Both the position numbers and the translations under genes were made by a program. Shown one piece after another: positions 41,438 through 51,434 of a stretch of DNA of 64,000 nucleotides (the first letter of the stretch is position 1; each line of letters begins with the position of its first letter). Below the pieces are notes generated by a model. It saw only the letters and a program-made list of their open reading frames with translations. It had not been told where the DNA came from and did not search any database. The stretch is from contig JAIDPF010000067.1 in NCBI GenBank assembly GCA_029062895.1, positions 42,360 through 106,359 of the forward strand, read 5' to 3'. This DNA comes from Lachnospiraceae bacterium (GTDB lineage Bacteria > Bacillota > Clostridia > Lachnospirales > Lachnospiraceae).

Positions 41438-42742
41438 TTAAAGTAAATGCGCATCCTTCACGGCCGGAACGTCGATCAGTTTTCCGTCTTCTTTAAATCG
41501 TGATCCATGGCACGGGCAGTCCCATGTATGCTCCTGCGGATTCCATTTTAATGCACAGCCCATATGAGGACAGCGCTTTAGCGAAGGAAACAGCAGATTA
41601 CCGGTTGATTCCATAGCGTTTAGGAAAAGCTGTGGTTTTAATATACTTCGGCTGGGTGAGAATACTTCTTTGTAGACATTTTCCCTGCCCAGCACCAGAT
41701 CGCGTAGTATCATGGCGGCTGCCATGGAAGAGGTCATGCCCCATTTATTGAAACCGGATGCAACATACAGATCAGGTGTGTGTTTGGAATAATTCCCGAT
41801 ATAAGGAACGCCGTCAAGGCTGATACAATCCTGAGCTGCCCAGTGATATATCTCTTTGGCATCCGGATATGCAGATGTAGCAAAGTTTCGCAGCATCTTC
41901 CAGTTTTCATGCTGCTTGCCGGTACGTCCGCCGCCGTCTCCTAAGATCAGCAGATTGCCGTAATTTCTAAAGGACAAACCTTTTTTATCTGCATCGATAT
42001 AGATTCCATTGACATCTGCCGCATTGTTCAGCGCAATCACATAAGACCGGCTTTGGTAAAGTTTTAAAAAATAGCTGCCTCTTTTATTCAAGAATGGAAA
42101 ATGTGTGGCAACGATGATTTTGCCTGCTGTTATTATTCCGCGGTCAGTATATACGGTATGCCCGTCGATCTTCTGTACAAAAGTATGCTCATAGATATTC
42201 AGAGGTTCCGATATCTTGGATAGGAATTTCAATGGATGAAACTGCGCCTGTTTTGGAAATAAGACAGCGCCTTTAATAGAAAAAGGCAATGGAAGTTGTT
42301 CGGCATATTCCGCCGGAAATCCGATGGAACGCAGCGCGTCTATTTCCTGTTCAATGGCCTGTTGGCTTTCGCAGCTATAAACGCCGGCATATTTTTCTTC
42401 AAAATCACAGTCAATTATTTTGGCGAGTTCACGGTATTGATCTAAAGCTTTCTGATGCGCCTCAAGATATAAGGCCGTCTTTTCTTTTCCCATGGAATGA
42501 AGCAGGTGGTCATAAATAAGCCCATGCTGGGAAGTGATCTTAGCCGTCGTATTTCCGGTATTGCCTCCTCCGATTCTGTTCCCTTCCACCAGTATATAAT
42601 CTACACCTTCCTGCTGGAGAAAATAAGCGCAGAGAACGCCGCAGATTCCTCCGCCGATGATAAGATAGTCTGTTTTGGCGTTGTGCTGTAAGGTTTTGTG
42701 ATTTTGGACTTTTGCTGTGGCATGCCAGAGAGATTGGAACAT
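41438..42742 (-). CDS. FAD-dependent oxidoreductase (DAO type) with C-terminal Rieske domain
   Basis: A 434-residue protein. FAD-binding motif YLIIGGGICGVLCAYFLQQEG near residue 26, GGGNTGNTTAKITSQHG, and the late DAO segment DLYVASGFNKWGMTSSMAAA. The last 50 residues form a Rieske [2Fe-2S] domain: CPHMGC ... CPCHGSRF (Cys-x-His pairs), as in the YhfW/IDR family of proteins. It is probably a membrane-peripheral amine or amino acid oxidoreductase. It is followed on the minus strand by nothing else in its unit; the tocopherol-cyclase-like gene precedes it by 26 bp and is likely co-transcribed. Confidence 0.92.
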   Translation of the reverse strand: MFQSLWHATAKVQNHKTLQHNAKTDYLIIGGGICGVLCAYFLQQEGVDYILVEGNRIGGGNTGNTTAKITSQHGLIYDHLLHSMGKEKTALYLEAHQKALDQYRELAKIIDCDFEEKYAGVYSCESQQAIEQEIDALRSIGFPAEYAEQLPLPFSIKGAVLFPKQAQFHPLKFLSKISEPLNIYEHTFVQKIDGHTVYTDRGIITAGKIIVATHFPFLNKRGSYFLKLYQSRSYVIALNNAADVNGIYIDADKKGLSFRNYGNLLILGDGGGRTGKQHENWKMLRNFATSAYPDAKEIYHWAAQDCISLDGVPYIGNYSKHTPDLYVASGFNKWGMTSSMAAAMILRDLVLGRENVYKEVFSPSRSILKPQLFLNAMESTGNLLFPSLKRCPHMGCALKWNPQEHTWDCPCHGSRFKEDGKLIDVPAVKDAHLL

Positions 42743-42768
42743 GTTGAGACCTCCTAAAAAGATAACTG

Positions 42769-43560
42769 CTAGTATTCGTATTCAAAACTGGTATGGTAGG
42801 AAAATAAATGAAATATCTGGATATTTCCTTTATACAGCACATATTCCGCAGGACATGAAGCGGACTCTATGATCTTTCTGGACATTTTTCCTTTTTTAGG
42901 CGCGCTTAGGTAATGTCCGTTTTTTACGCCGATCCGAATATGCAGCTGATAGCTTCCCTGTTTTAAAATAATTGTTTCTTTGGTGCAGGAGAGAATCTGC
43001 ACTTCAAGATAGGTGGCAAATCGGTATTCTCTGTTTTTATAATGAATCACGCTGATGCAGCCGCGAAATGTCAGTCCGCATACAGGAATTTCTGCAACAG
43101 CGGCCATGATCGAACAATCTTCCCGAAAGTCATTGGCTTGTACCCATGCATAGGAAGAAGGGAAGGAACAGCCGCTGTCTTTTTCGATATAGCCCTTTCC
43201 ACCAGTAAAATCTATGCTTTTCCCGTTTAAAATTACTCTTCCCTTTAGCCGGTGGTTCATACTGATGATTCCGTGCCGACATTCCATGGGAAGAATTTGG
43301 AATGGTCCCATAATGTCATAGCGGATAGGGGATAAATCATGGTAAGATATCCTTCCTGTAAGGGACAGTTCCGGCGTATGGATGTCCAGTATGATACCCT
43401 GTTTGGAAAAATGATTGCCTTTTGTTAAAGATGTCTGCCAGGAGCCATTTTGCGTTATGATTTGGATAAACCGATTGGAATCTGACCAGCCTGTGATCAC
43501 GCAGAGAGTCTCCGCTCCCTTCTGGTGTTTGAAATAGTATCCTTGAAAAAATTGATTCAT
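42769..43560 (-). CDS. Tocopherol cyclase-like protein
   Basis: A 263-residue protein resembling the tocopherol cyclase (TocC/VTE1-like) lipocalin-type fold family: FQGYYFKHQKGAETLCVITG, SPIRYDIMGPFQILPMECRH, GKGYIEKDSGCSFPSSYAWVQ and the closing CPAEYVLYKGN. The bacterial members have unknown substrates, since most make no tocopherol; the name describes the fold. It lies upstream of the FAD/Rieske gene in the same direction, so the two may act in one membrane-lipid or quinone-like step (inference). Confidence 0.82.
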   Translation of the reverse strand: MNQFFQGYYFKHQKGAETLCVITGWSDSNRFIQIITQNGSWQTSLTKGNHFSKQGIILDIHTPELSLTGRISYHDLSPIRYDIMGPFQILPMECRHGIISMNHRLKGRVILNGKSIDFTGGKGYIEKDSGCSFPSSYAWVQANDFREDCSIMAAVAEIPVCGLTFRGCISVIHYKNREYRFATYLEVQILSCTKETIILKQGSYQLHIRIGVKNGHYLSAPKKGKMSRKIIESASCPAEYVLYKGNIQIFHLFSYHTSFEYEY

Positions 43561-43717
43561 GCATGCACTCCATATTTAATAATGTATCGGGCATAAGTTA
43601 TCTCTTCGCTTTGCTATAAGCTTACCCAAAATTTGTTTAAGTAAACAAGGGTTGAAATAAAAACAACTATTAGTAGTGTTTCAGAAAAGGAGAAGATTAA
43701 TGGAATGATTAGAGATT

Positions 43718-43740
43718 TGCCCTCTGCATAGCAGAGGGCA
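43718..43740. terminator. Perfect hairpin downstream of the second MATE gene
   Basis: TGCCCTCTGC/GCAGAGGGCA with loop ATA (43718-43740), 16 bp beyond the MATE stop codon. No T-run follows on the minus strand, so terminator function is uncertain. Confidence 0.55.
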
Positions 43741-43755
43741 TTCAAAGAAGTTCAT

Positions 43756-45123
43756 TTAAATTGGATCGGACCGGTAAACTTTTTTATTGCGGATGATAAG
43801 ATAAACAATCAGAACAAATGCTCCGTCGAAAGCCCAGATGATTGGTTCCGTAATACAGACTCCTAAGTAATCGAGCCGCGGAACCAGCAGACGGATAGCA
43901 ATGATCTTGCCTAAAAGTTCCGTTACGCTGACGATGATCGGTACGATGCGTCGCCCCATACCCTGAAGGACATTACGTAATACGATCAGAGGAATCAGCA
44001 CATAGAAACAGGGAACACTAATTCTTACATATTTGGTAGCCGTTTCGATCATAAAAAGATTGGCGGCATCTTCTTTATCAATGATCAAACGTACAAATTG
44101 CTCTGTGAAGGGAAATAATAACAGCATGGAAATGGTGCTCCAAAGGATACCTAAGAATAGTCCTTTTTTTACACCTTCAAATACCCGGTTCATGTTACCG
44201 GCGCCGAAATTCTGGCTGGTAAAGGTGGCGCAGGCAGATCCGATGACGGCAATTGGCATCATAAACAAGGAGATTACTTTTCTGGCGGAAATATGCGCTG
44301 CGATAGTTTCTTCTCCAAGACCATTAATACCACTTTGCAGAATTACGGACCCTAAAACGACGATAGCAAGCATCATTGCCATAGAAAGGCCGGTTGACAA
44401 CATTTTTCCAAGTAAATTTCTGTCAAAAGAAAAATCCTTTTTGGATAAATGAATTTCGGGACATTTCTTCATAATATAAATAAAGCATAAAATTGCGGAA
44501 ATACACTGTGCCAGTATGGTTGCAAAAGCAGCTCCGCGGATACCGAGCGGGATCACAACGACAAACAAAAGATCCATGCCGATATTCAGGATTGTCGAAA
44601 TGATAAGAAAGATCAAAGGCACCGCGCTGTTACCGACCGCCCTTAGGATATTGGCACACATATTGTATGCCATCGTAAAGATCAATCCCATCAGAATGAT
44701 ACTGATATAATCGTATGCATTATCTATAACACTATCCGGCGTTTGAAGAAGTACCAGAATATCCCGGATGAAAAACAGGCTGAGGACAGTCAGGACAATT
44801 GTAGATATGACGGACAGGGTAATCGTAGCAGCAACAGAACGTCGAACGTCTTTTGCATTTTTGGCGCCAAAAAACTGTGCTATGATGATGGAGAACCCAT
44901 TGGTCAGTCCATTGATAAAGACGATGATTAGTTCGCTCAGAGACGCGGTAGCGCCGACGCCTTCCAGTGCATCTACGCCGATATTGCGGCTGACTATGAT
45001 GAGATCCGCAAAATTGTAAAATTGTTGGAATAGATTGCCTAATAAAATAGGAAATCCAAAAGACAGCATAAGTCGCATAACACTGCCCTGTGTCATATTA
45101 TTGGACTGGAATAATTTTTTCAT
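43756..45123 (-). CDS. MATE family efflux transporter
   Basis: A 455-residue transporter started at MKKLFQSNNMTQGSVMRLM (GGAAAGG upstream; 20 further in-frame codons before it lack support). Marks: MLSFGFPILLGNLFQQFYNFADLIIVSRNIG, SIIIAQFFGAKNAKDV, and the second-half repeat ISARKVISLFMMPIAVIGSACATFTSQNFGAGN. It is of the NorM/DinF-like branch. It is transcribed divergently from ftsH, with a 352-bp region between them that carries the ftsH promoter. Confidence 0.92.
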   Translation of the reverse strand: MKKLFQSNNMTQGSVMRLMLSFGFPILLGNLFQQFYNFADLIIVSRNIGVDALEGVGATASLSELIIVFINGLTNGFSIIIAQFFGAKNAKDVRRSVAATITLSVISTIVLTVLSLFFIRDILVLLQTPDSVIDNAYDYISIILMGLIFTMAYNMCANILRAVGNSAVPLIFLIISTILNIGMDLLFVVVIPLGIRGAAFATILAQCISAILCFIYIMKKCPEIHLSKKDFSFDRNLLGKMLSTGLSMAMMLAIVVLGSVILQSGINGLGEETIAAHISARKVISLFMMPIAVIGSACATFTSQNFGAGNMNRVFEGVKKGLFLGILWSTISMLLLFPFTEQFVRLIIDKEDAANLFMIETATKYVRISVPCFYVLIPLIVLRNVLQGMGRRIVPIIVSVTELLGKIIAIRLLVPRLDYLGVCITEPIIWAFDGAFVLIVYLIIRNKKVYRSDPI

Positions 45124-45374
45124 GCTAAATATCGTGCCTTTCCAAAGCCTGTTCTTTCTAGTAGTTATTAAAAATTGTTGCATTAAAACAATTGCCAGTA
45201 TCTATTCAATTTATATAATGAGAATGGAAAAGTTACAACTGTCAAGTATACAAATTAAAGAAGTAAAACAAAGAAAAAATTTGTAAAAATGACAATTTAA
45301 GACTTAAAATTAATGTAAAGCGTGATCCACAAGAGCACATCTATGATGTTCACATAGAATTAACAACATTCGGC

Positions 45375-45403
45375 TTGCGAAAAGCGCAACATCTCTATAT
45401 AAT
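45375..45403 (+). promoter_or_regulatory. Sigma-A promoter of ftsH
   Basis: TTGCGA (45375-45380), 17 bp, TATAAT (45398-45403). The leader of about 65 nt contains the repeat hairpin GCAATTTGAG/CTCAAACTGC (45432-45458) and TGCTCTGACATGGAGG, which supplies the ribosome site. Confidence 0.85.
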
Positions 45404-45431
45404 GAAATAGTTGGACAATGCTTTTCGACCG

Positions 45432-45470
45432 GCAATTTGAGTCAGAGTCTCAAACTGCTCTGACATGGAG
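45432..45470 (+). repeat. Intergenic hairpin repeat copy providing the ftsH ribosome site
   Basis: Arms GCAATTTGAG and CTCAAACTGC with a TCAGAGT loop, then TGACATGGAGG. It is the same family as 40770-40870, where the gene at 40879 also starts just after TGACATAGGGG. Confidence 0.7.
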
Positions 45471-45475
45471 GAAAT

Positions 45476-47941
45476 ATGAAAGATCTGAGTTACAGTAAAG
45501 GAAATCTTAATAATAAAATATGGAATCGATATAGTGAAGGTTCCGATCATCAGGGAAACAATCAACCCGGCAATGGCGGAAGCAATGGAAACGGAGATAA
45601 TAACGGCAATAACAATGGTAATCGGGGACCTGAACGTCCCAATCCCATGGTTTTTATCATCGTTGCGGCGATCACGCTGCTGGCAATTAGTTATTTTCTG
45701 CGCGCCACCAGTGGAGAGACTTCAGAAGAGATCAGTTACAATGAATTTGTTGAAATGGCTGAGATGGGAACGATCAGTAAAGTAACCATTGCGGGCGACC
45801 GTCTGCTGATTGAACCTGTGACGCTGGAAGGCGGGCAGTCGTCTTCCAAGACATACTATACAGGAATTGCGGAAAATTTGACAGAGATTACGGGAAGGTT
45901 GTTGAAACATGGTATCACGGTACAAAGCGAGGTAGAGGATGGTAGCAGTATTTTGATTTCCTTTCTGCTGACTTACGTGCTCCCGGTTATTTTAATGTGG
46001 GTGCTGCTTAGCTTTTTATTCCGTAGGATGACGAAGGGCGGCGGTATGGGCTTTGGCGTAGGAAGGAGTAACGCCAAGGTTTACGGTGAAAAAGAAACGG
46101 GCGTGACCTTTGTGGATGTTGCAGGCGAGGATGAAGCCAAAGAATCTCTGGTGGAAGTAGTGGATTTTCTGCATAATCCTGAAAAATATAGTAAGATCGG
46201 CGCAAAGCTTCCGAAAGGAGCGCTGCTTGTGGGACCTCCGGGAACCGGTAAGACGCTGCTGGCTAAGGCTGTAGCAGGAGAGGCGAAAGTTCCTTTCTTT
46301 TCTCTTGCTGGTTCGGATTTTGTAGAGCTGTATGTCGGGGTAGGCGCGTCCCGTGTCCGTGATCTTTTTAAGGAAGCAGAGAGAAATGCTCCTTGTATTA
46401 TATTTATCGATGAGATCGATGCCATCGGACGAAGCAGGGATTCCAAGTATGGCGGTGGTAATGAGGAACGGGAACAGACGTTGAATCAGCTTCTTTCCGA
46501 GATGGATGGCTTTGACGGAAAGAAGGGCATCATTATTCTGGCAGCGACCAACCGTCCGGAAATATTAGATAAAGCATTGCTCAGACCGGGAAGATTTGAC
46601 CGGCGTATTATCGTGGAAGAGCCTGATCTTAAGGGGCGCGTAGAGATCTTAAAGGTTCATGCGAAGAATGTGAATATGGATGAAACTGTGGATCTGGACG
46701 CTATTGCGCTGGCGACTGTTGGCGCAGTAGGTTCCGATCTTGCGAATATGATCAATGAAGCGGCCATCCTTGCCGTAAAGAATCAACGGGAATATGTTAA
46801 TCAACAGGATTTGTTAAATGCTGTTGAGCTTGTCAGCATGGGCAAGGAAAAGAAAGATCGTATCCTGTCAGCAAAGGAGAGAAAGATTGTCAGCTATCAT
46901 GAGGTTGGTCATGCACTGATCAGTGCATTACAAAAAAATTCCGAGCCGGTGCAGAAGATCACGATCGTGCCAAGAACGATGGGAACGCTGGGATATGTAC
47001 TGAGTTATCCGGAGGAGGAAAAGTTTACCCAGACGGAAAAGGAATTGCGTGCGGAACTAGTCAGCTTATTTGGCGGACGTGCAGCGGAAAGCATTGTATT
47101 TGATACAGTGACTACCGGCGCGTCAAATGATATTGAAAAAGCGACCAAGATTGCCAGAGCGATGGTGACAAGGTTTGGTATGAGCAAGCGGTTTGGCCTG
47201 ATCGGTTTGGAAACGGTGGAAAGCCAGTATCTCGATCACCGTGCTTCGCTCAATTGCGCGGACGAAACGGCAGCAGCAATTGATGAAGAGGTCATGAAGA
47301 TCTTAAAAGAAAGTTATAAGGAGGCAAAGAAGCTTCTAAAAGATAATCGTCAGGTTATGGATAAGATCGCTGATTACCTGATTGAGAAAGAGACGATCAC
47401 CGGGCATGAATTTATGGAGATTTTCTGCCGCGAAAAGGGAATTCCCATGCCGAAGAAAGATAAAGGAGAGGAAAGTCTCAAGAAGCTGAGAAAAGACAGG
47501 GAAGCTTCTGAGGGAAATACCCAGACAGCAGCAGAGAATATACAGAATGGATCGGAGAGTGGATCAGATATATTTAACAGAAATTTCTCGATTTTGGGGG
47601 CGGGAATATCGTCCTTGCAGAGCGGAGGATTGCCGCAGATGCCTGTTAATACAGGAGATACGGAGAACCAACAGACCATAGGAACCAAGATTGATATTGC
47701 TGTGGGAGATAACACTGACAGTATCTGTCAACCTCAGACAAAAAGCGCAGTAGAAGATACGGAAAACGGCGATTCATCGGAGACAGGATCTAGCGATGCG
47801 GAAGAGCCTGTGGATAAAGGATCGGAGAACATGAGTGAGTTGGAAAAGAAATATGCGTCTATGTTGAAAAACAGACAATTTCAGCCGTCAGATGATAAGT
47901 CGTCAGATGACAAGTCGTCAGACGACAAGTCGTCATCATAA
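45476..47941 (+). CDS. ftsH: ATP-dependent zinc metalloprotease FtsH
   Basis: An 821-residue protein, about 170 longer than usual. An N-terminal Gly/Asn-rich stretch (residues 20-48) precedes the first membrane segment, an extracytoplasmic loop and a second segment. AAA domain: Walker A GPPGTGKT at about 252, Walker [15 protein letters not shown] region [12 protein letters not shown]. Protease: zinc site HEVGH at about 475-479. The extra C-terminal 190 residues are low-complexity and acidic, ending in a 15-bp unit repeated three times (47888-47932) that encodes SDDKS. FtsH degrades membrane and regulatory proteins. uvrC follows at 39 bp. Confidence 0.96.
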   Translation: MKDLSYSKGNLNNKIWNRYSEGSDHQGNNQPGNGGSNGNGDNNGNNNGNRGPERPNPMVFIIVAAITLLAISYFLRATSGETSEEISYNEFVEMAEMGTISKVTIAGDRLLIEPVTLEGGQSSSKTYYTGIAENLTEITGRLLKHGITVQSEVEDGSSILISFLLTYVLPVILMWVLLSFLFRRMTKGGGMGFGVGRSNAKVYGEKETGVTFVDVAGEDEAKESLVEVVDFLHNPEKYSKIGAKLPKGALLVGPPGTGKTLLAKAVAGEAKVPFFSLAGSDFVELYVGVGASRVRDLFKEAERNAPCIIFIDEIDAIGRSRDSKYGGGNEEREQTLNQLLSEMDGFDGKKGIIILAATNRPEILDKALLRPGRFDRRIIVEEPDLKGRVEILKVHAKNVNMDETVDLDAIALATVGAVGSDLANMINEAAILAVKNQREYVNQQDLLNAVELVSMGKEKKDRILSAKERKIVSYHEVGHALISALQKNSEPVQKITIVPRTMGTLGYVLSYPEEEKFTQTEKELRAELVSLFGGRAAESIVFDTVTTGASNDIEKATKIARAMVTRFGMSKRFGLIGLETVESQYLDHRASLNCADETAAAIDEEVMKILKESYKEAKKLLKDNRQVMDKIADYLIEKETITGHEFMEIFCREKGIPMPKKDKGEESLKKLRKDREASEGNTQTAAENIQNGSESGSDIFNRNFSILGAGISSLQSGGLPQMPVNTGDTENQQTIGTKIDIAVGDNTDSICQPQTKSAVEDTENGDSSETGSSDAEEPVDKGSENMSELEKKYASMLKNRQFQPSDDKSSDDKSSDDKSSS
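47888..47932 (+). repeat. 15-bp tandem repeat in the ftsH 3' end
   Basis: Three units of TCAGAYGAYAAGTCG encode repeated SDDKS at the protein's C-terminus. Slippage-prone, probably variable between strains. Confidence 0.85.
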
Positions 47942-47980
47942 CTTAATGGATTTTATTCTGTAATGATATGGTAAGATCTC

Positions 47981-49951
47981 ATGGATGAAGAAAAGCGCTT
48001 TGATATCAGTGAAGAATTGAAAAAACTCCCGGATAGACCGGGCGTATATCTGATGCATGATCAGTATGATACGATTATTTATGTAGGTAAGGCCGTGAAC
48101 TTAAACAACAGGGTGCGGTCTTATTTTCGTGAGAAGATCGGGCGGGGACCAAAGATCGATAAGATGGTCAGTCTGATCGAACGATTTGAATATATTATCA
48201 CGGATACCGAGCTGGAAGCATTGGTATTGGAAAATAATCTGATCAAGGAATACCGTCCCAAATACAATACGATGCTTAGGGATGATAAAACCTATCCTTA
48301 TATCAAGGTCACGATAAATGAGGCGTATCCGAGGATCTATTTTTCCAGAGAAATGAAAAAAGACAAAGCAAGGTATTTCGGACCTTATACCAGCGCGGCA
48401 GCGGTTAAGGACACGATTGACCTGATTAATAAATTATACAGACTGCGCACCTGTACCCGCAGCCTGCCAAGAGACTGTGGCAAAGGAAGACCTTGTCTGA
48501 ATTATCATATCGGGCAGTGCAGCGGAGCATGTACGGGAGAGATTTCCAAAGAGAAGTATCAGGAGCAGTTAAAAGGGGCGCTGGATTTTTTGAATGGTAA
48601 TTATGCGCCGATTCAAAGGGAGCTTCGGGAGAAGATGCAGGCGGCGTCGGAAGCCATGCAATATGAAGAAGCCATAAAATACAGAGATCTGTTGGAAAGT
48701 GTCATTAATGTATCACAGAAGCAGAAGATCGAAGACAGCGCACAGGGAGATAAGGATATCGTTGCGCTGGCAAGGGATGAACATGACGCTGTGGTGCAGG
48801 TGTTTTTTGTCCGGGCAGGAAGGATGGTGGGCAGGGAGCATTTTTATATGACGCATACGGAGGATGAGACGACTTCGGATATCATGACCAGTTTTTTGAA
48901 GCAGTTTTATGCCGGGACACCGTTTATCCCAAAAGAAATTATGCTTCCGGAAGTAACGGAAGAGCAGACGGTCATTGAGAATTGGCTGACTGAGAAAAAG
49001 GGAAGCAGGGTATATCTTCGCACGCCTAAGATCGGACAAAAGGAGAAACTGGTGGAACTGGCTGCCAAGAATGCTGCATTGGTCCTAAATCAGGACAAGG
49101 AGAGAATAAAGCGTGAAGAGGGCAGAACCATCGGAGCAGTGAAGGAGATTCAGGAATTATTGTCCCTGGAGGGTATCGTGCGGATGGAGGCATATGATAT
49201 TTCCAATATCAGCGGTTTTGAGAATGTAGGTTCCATGGTGGTCTATGAAAAAGGAAAGCCAAAGCGGAGCGACTACCGTAAATTTAAGATTAAGACGGTT
49301 GCGGGACCGGATGATTATGCCTGTATGAGGGAAGTGCTGACAAGGCGATTTTTGCATGGTCTGGAGGAGAAACAGATTTCACGGATGCAGGATGAAGATA
49401 CACAAGAGCAAAATACAAAGGATCAAGATACACAAGAAAAAAATGTAAAGGAAAAGAATAAAAGAAAACAGGATATAAAGGAACAAGACGAAACGATAGA
49501 AATTGGTAAGTTTAACAGATTTCCCGACCTGCTTCTCATGGACGGCGGCAGGGGACAGGTGAATATAGCATTGGAAGTTTTAAAGGAGCTGAATCTGGAT
49601 ATTCCGGTATGCGGCATGGTCAAGGATGATAACCACCGGACGAGAGGATTATATTATCACAATAAGGAGATTCCGATTGACCGCAGCAGCGAGGGGTTTA
49701 AGCTGATCACGAGGATTCAGGATGAGGCGCACAGATTCGCAATCGAATACCACCGCTCATTGCGGACGAAGGATCAGGTACATTCCGTGTTGGACGATAT
49801 TCCCGGCATCGGACCGTCAAGAAGACGCAGCCTAATGAAAGCGTTTGATACGCTGGAAGATATTAAAATGGCAGCAGTAGAGGAGATCATGGAGAGAGCA
49901 GGCCTACCGCGGGGCGCGGCGGAGAAGGTGTATGCGTTCTTTCATAAATAG
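47981..49951 (+). CDS. uvrC: UvrABC excinuclease subunit C
   Basis: A 656-residue UvrC. GIY-YIG endonuclease at the N-terminus ([19 protein letters not shown]), UvrB-interacting UVR helix [17 protein letters not shown] near 225, the RNase H-like second nuclease ([32 protein letters not shown]) and tandem helix-hairpin-helix motifs at the end ([18 protein letters not shown]). Between residues about 467 and 506 there is a low-complexity Asp/Glu/Lys/Gln insertion inside the second nuclease domain, which is usually shorter. It makes both incisions in nucleotide excision repair. Confidence 0.96.
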   Translation: MDEEKRFDISEELKKLPDRPGVYLMHDQYDTIIYVGKAVNLNNRVRSYFREKIGRGPKIDKMVSLIERFEYIITDTELEALVLENNLIKEYRPKYNTMLRDDKTYPYIKVTINEAYPRIYFSREMKKDKARYFGPYTSAAAVKDTIDLINKLYRLRTCTRSLPRDCGKGRPCLNYHIGQCSGACTGEISKEKYQEQLKGALDFLNGNYAPIQRELREKMQAASEAMQYEEAIKYRDLLESVINVSQKQKIEDSAQGDKDIVALARDEHDAVVQVFFVRAGRMVGREHFYMTHTEDETTSDIMTSFLKQFYAGTPFIPKEIMLPEVTEEQTVIENWLTEKKGSRVYLRTPKIGQKEKLVELAAKNAALVLNQDKERIKREEGRTIGAVKEIQELLSLEGIVRMEAYDISNISGFENVGSMVVYEKGKPKRSDYRKFKIKTVAGPDDYACMREVLTRRFLHGLEEKQISRMQDEDTQEQNTKDQDTQEKNVKEKNKRKQDIKEQDETIEIGKFNRFPDLLLMDGGRGQVNIALEVLKELNLDIPVCGMVKDDNHRTRGLYYHNKEIPIDRSSEGFKLITRIQDEAHRFAIEYHRSLRTKDQVHSVLDDIPGIGPSRRRSLMKAFDTLEDIKMAAVEEIMERAGLPRGAAEKVYAFFHK

Positions 49952-49985
49952 ATAAAATTTAATCCTTGCAACTCTTTTTCCGTAG

Positions 49986-50014
49986 TTGCATAAGTTGTCA
50001 TATTAGATTATAAT
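49986..50014 (+). promoter_or_regulatory. Sigma-A promoter of the homospermidine-synthase-like operon
   Basis: TTGCAT (49986-49991), 17 bp, TATAAT (50009-50014), 57 bp before the GTG start. Confidence 0.8.
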
Positions 50015-50071
50015 TTAGTTAAATTAAATGTATCTTAGGTGCTTTGCAAAAACTATATACAGGTATAAGTT

Positions 50072-51421
50072 GTGCAAAAAAATATTATTGCAAAAAAAAT
50101 AATAATTGGACTTGGTGCAGTTGGAAAATCATTTCTTAGAATTATTAAAGAGAATGATATGTTCCATTCAGAGGAGTTTTATTGTATAGATTATACTGAT
50201 GAGGCTGGGGAATATTTCACCTGCATGGGTGGCAGGGATAGCCATTATATATCCTGCAAGCTCGAAAGAGACAATTATGAATCTGCTCTTAATATTGCAG
50301 AACAAGGTGATTACATACTTGATTTTGCAATCAATGTGAAGAATCTGGATATGCTTGATTATTGTATGAGGAGTAAGATACATTATCTTTCGCTGGCAGA
50401 TGCAAGCTGGTTTCCTGATCCGGCATGGATTAATACGTTTCAACATTATAAGGATTATAGAAATATCAGAAAAAATATAAAAGATAATACTTTTCCAACA
50501 TGTATTGTGGAATTCGGCATGAATCCCGGTCTTGTATCATGCTTTATGAAGCAGTGTATTGACAAGATCATAGAAAAAGATGAGTCATCATATATTAGTA
50601 AGCATAGAGAAGGTCTAAAGAAGCTGCTTGAAGAAAATAAATACAATGAAGTGGCCATGAAGATAGGCTTAAAATATGTGGTTGAGATAGATAATGATAA
50701 TCAACAGTTTAATGTGACAGAAGAAGAGAAAACTGTATATTCACCATGGTGCCCTTTTGCATATCATATGGAGACATTAGCTGTTCCTGAGATATATTTT
50801 GGAACCAAGAGGGAGTTTTACCTTCATGACTACCTGAGCGATTGCGATCATAAGGATTACTTTGTGGCATTAACAAAAACAGGTATTACCTGTAGGGAAG
50901 ATATCTATTCTCCGCAAGGCAAGGTCAATGGTTTTTTATCTACACATGAAGAAATATTCTCTATGGGAGATTATCTAAGAGTAAATAAATATAAGCCCAC
51001 AGTTTATTTTGTTTATTCTCCTTGTGAGTTGGCAGAGAAAACGGCGCTTGCCTGTATGAATATAAACGAAGCCAATTATCAGATACTTAATCAGTCCGAT
51101 TATTTATCCGGTGGAGAATCCATAGGTGTAATACTACAGGGAAAAAGATTCAAAACCCGTTATTTTGGTAATTACCTGAGTGGCGAGGGTCTAGCTGAAA
51201 CAGCCACTGTCTTACAGGTGAGCGCTTCTGCATATGCAGCATATAAATATATGCTGGAGCACCCGGATAATGGCTTGATGTTTCCGGAGGATCTGCCGCA
51301 TAGGGACTTATTAAATACAGCGCGCCGGTATTTAAAGGAATATATTGATGTGGAGTGTCCGAGTATCTCTCCACAATATGGATTAGAGCCAAGAGAAAAG
51401 AAAGGATTTAAAAAAGCATAA
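50072..51421 (+). CDS. Homospermidine synthase-like / saccharopine dehydrogenase-type protein
   Basis: A 449-residue protein with a GTG start. Rossmann motif GLGAVGKS (residues 13-20) and the family marks NYESALNIAEQGDYILDFAINVK, ASWFPDPAW, VEFGMNPGLVSCF, and the C-terminal YFGNYLSGEGLAETATVLQVSA with GLMFPEDLPHRDLLNTARRYL. In the known enzyme NAD-dependent transfer of aminobutyl groups makes homospermidine from putrescine. Activity here is inferred. The gene starts a four-gene AT-rich operon (next gene 13 bp away). It could alternatively act on another polyamine or on lysine-type substrates. Confidence 0.83.
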   Translation: MQKNIIAKKIIIGLGAVGKSFLRIIKENDMFHSEEFYCIDYTDEAGEYFTCMGGRDSHYISCKLERDNYESALNIAEQGDYILDFAINVKNLDMLDYCMRSKIHYLSLADASWFPDPAWINTFQHYKDYRNIRKNIKDNTFPTCIVEFGMNPGLVSCFMKQCIDKIIEKDESSYISKHREGLKKLLEENKYNEVAMKIGLKYVVEIDNDNQQFNVTEEEKTVYSPWCPFAYHMETLAVPEIYFGTKREFYLHDYLSDCDHKDYFVALTKTGITCREDIYSPQGKVNGFLSTHEEIFSMGDYLRVNKYKPTVYFVYSPCELAEKTALACMNINEANYQILNQSDYLSGGESIGVILQGKRFKTRYFGNYLSGEGLAETATVLQVSASAYAAYKYMLEHPDNGLMFPEDLPHRDLLNTARRYLKEYIDVECPSISPQYGLEPREKKGFKKA

Positions 51422-51434
51422 AGGAGAAACATTC

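Noticed and set aside
43718..43740. Strong terminator for the MATE gene
   Set aside because: The hairpin is perfect but lacks a T-run in the needed direction; listed with low confidence only.
45320..45360. CIRCE (HrcA) operator upstream of ftsH
   Set aside because: The local dyad CTATG-N7-CATAG does not match TTAGCACTC-N9-GAGTGCTAA.
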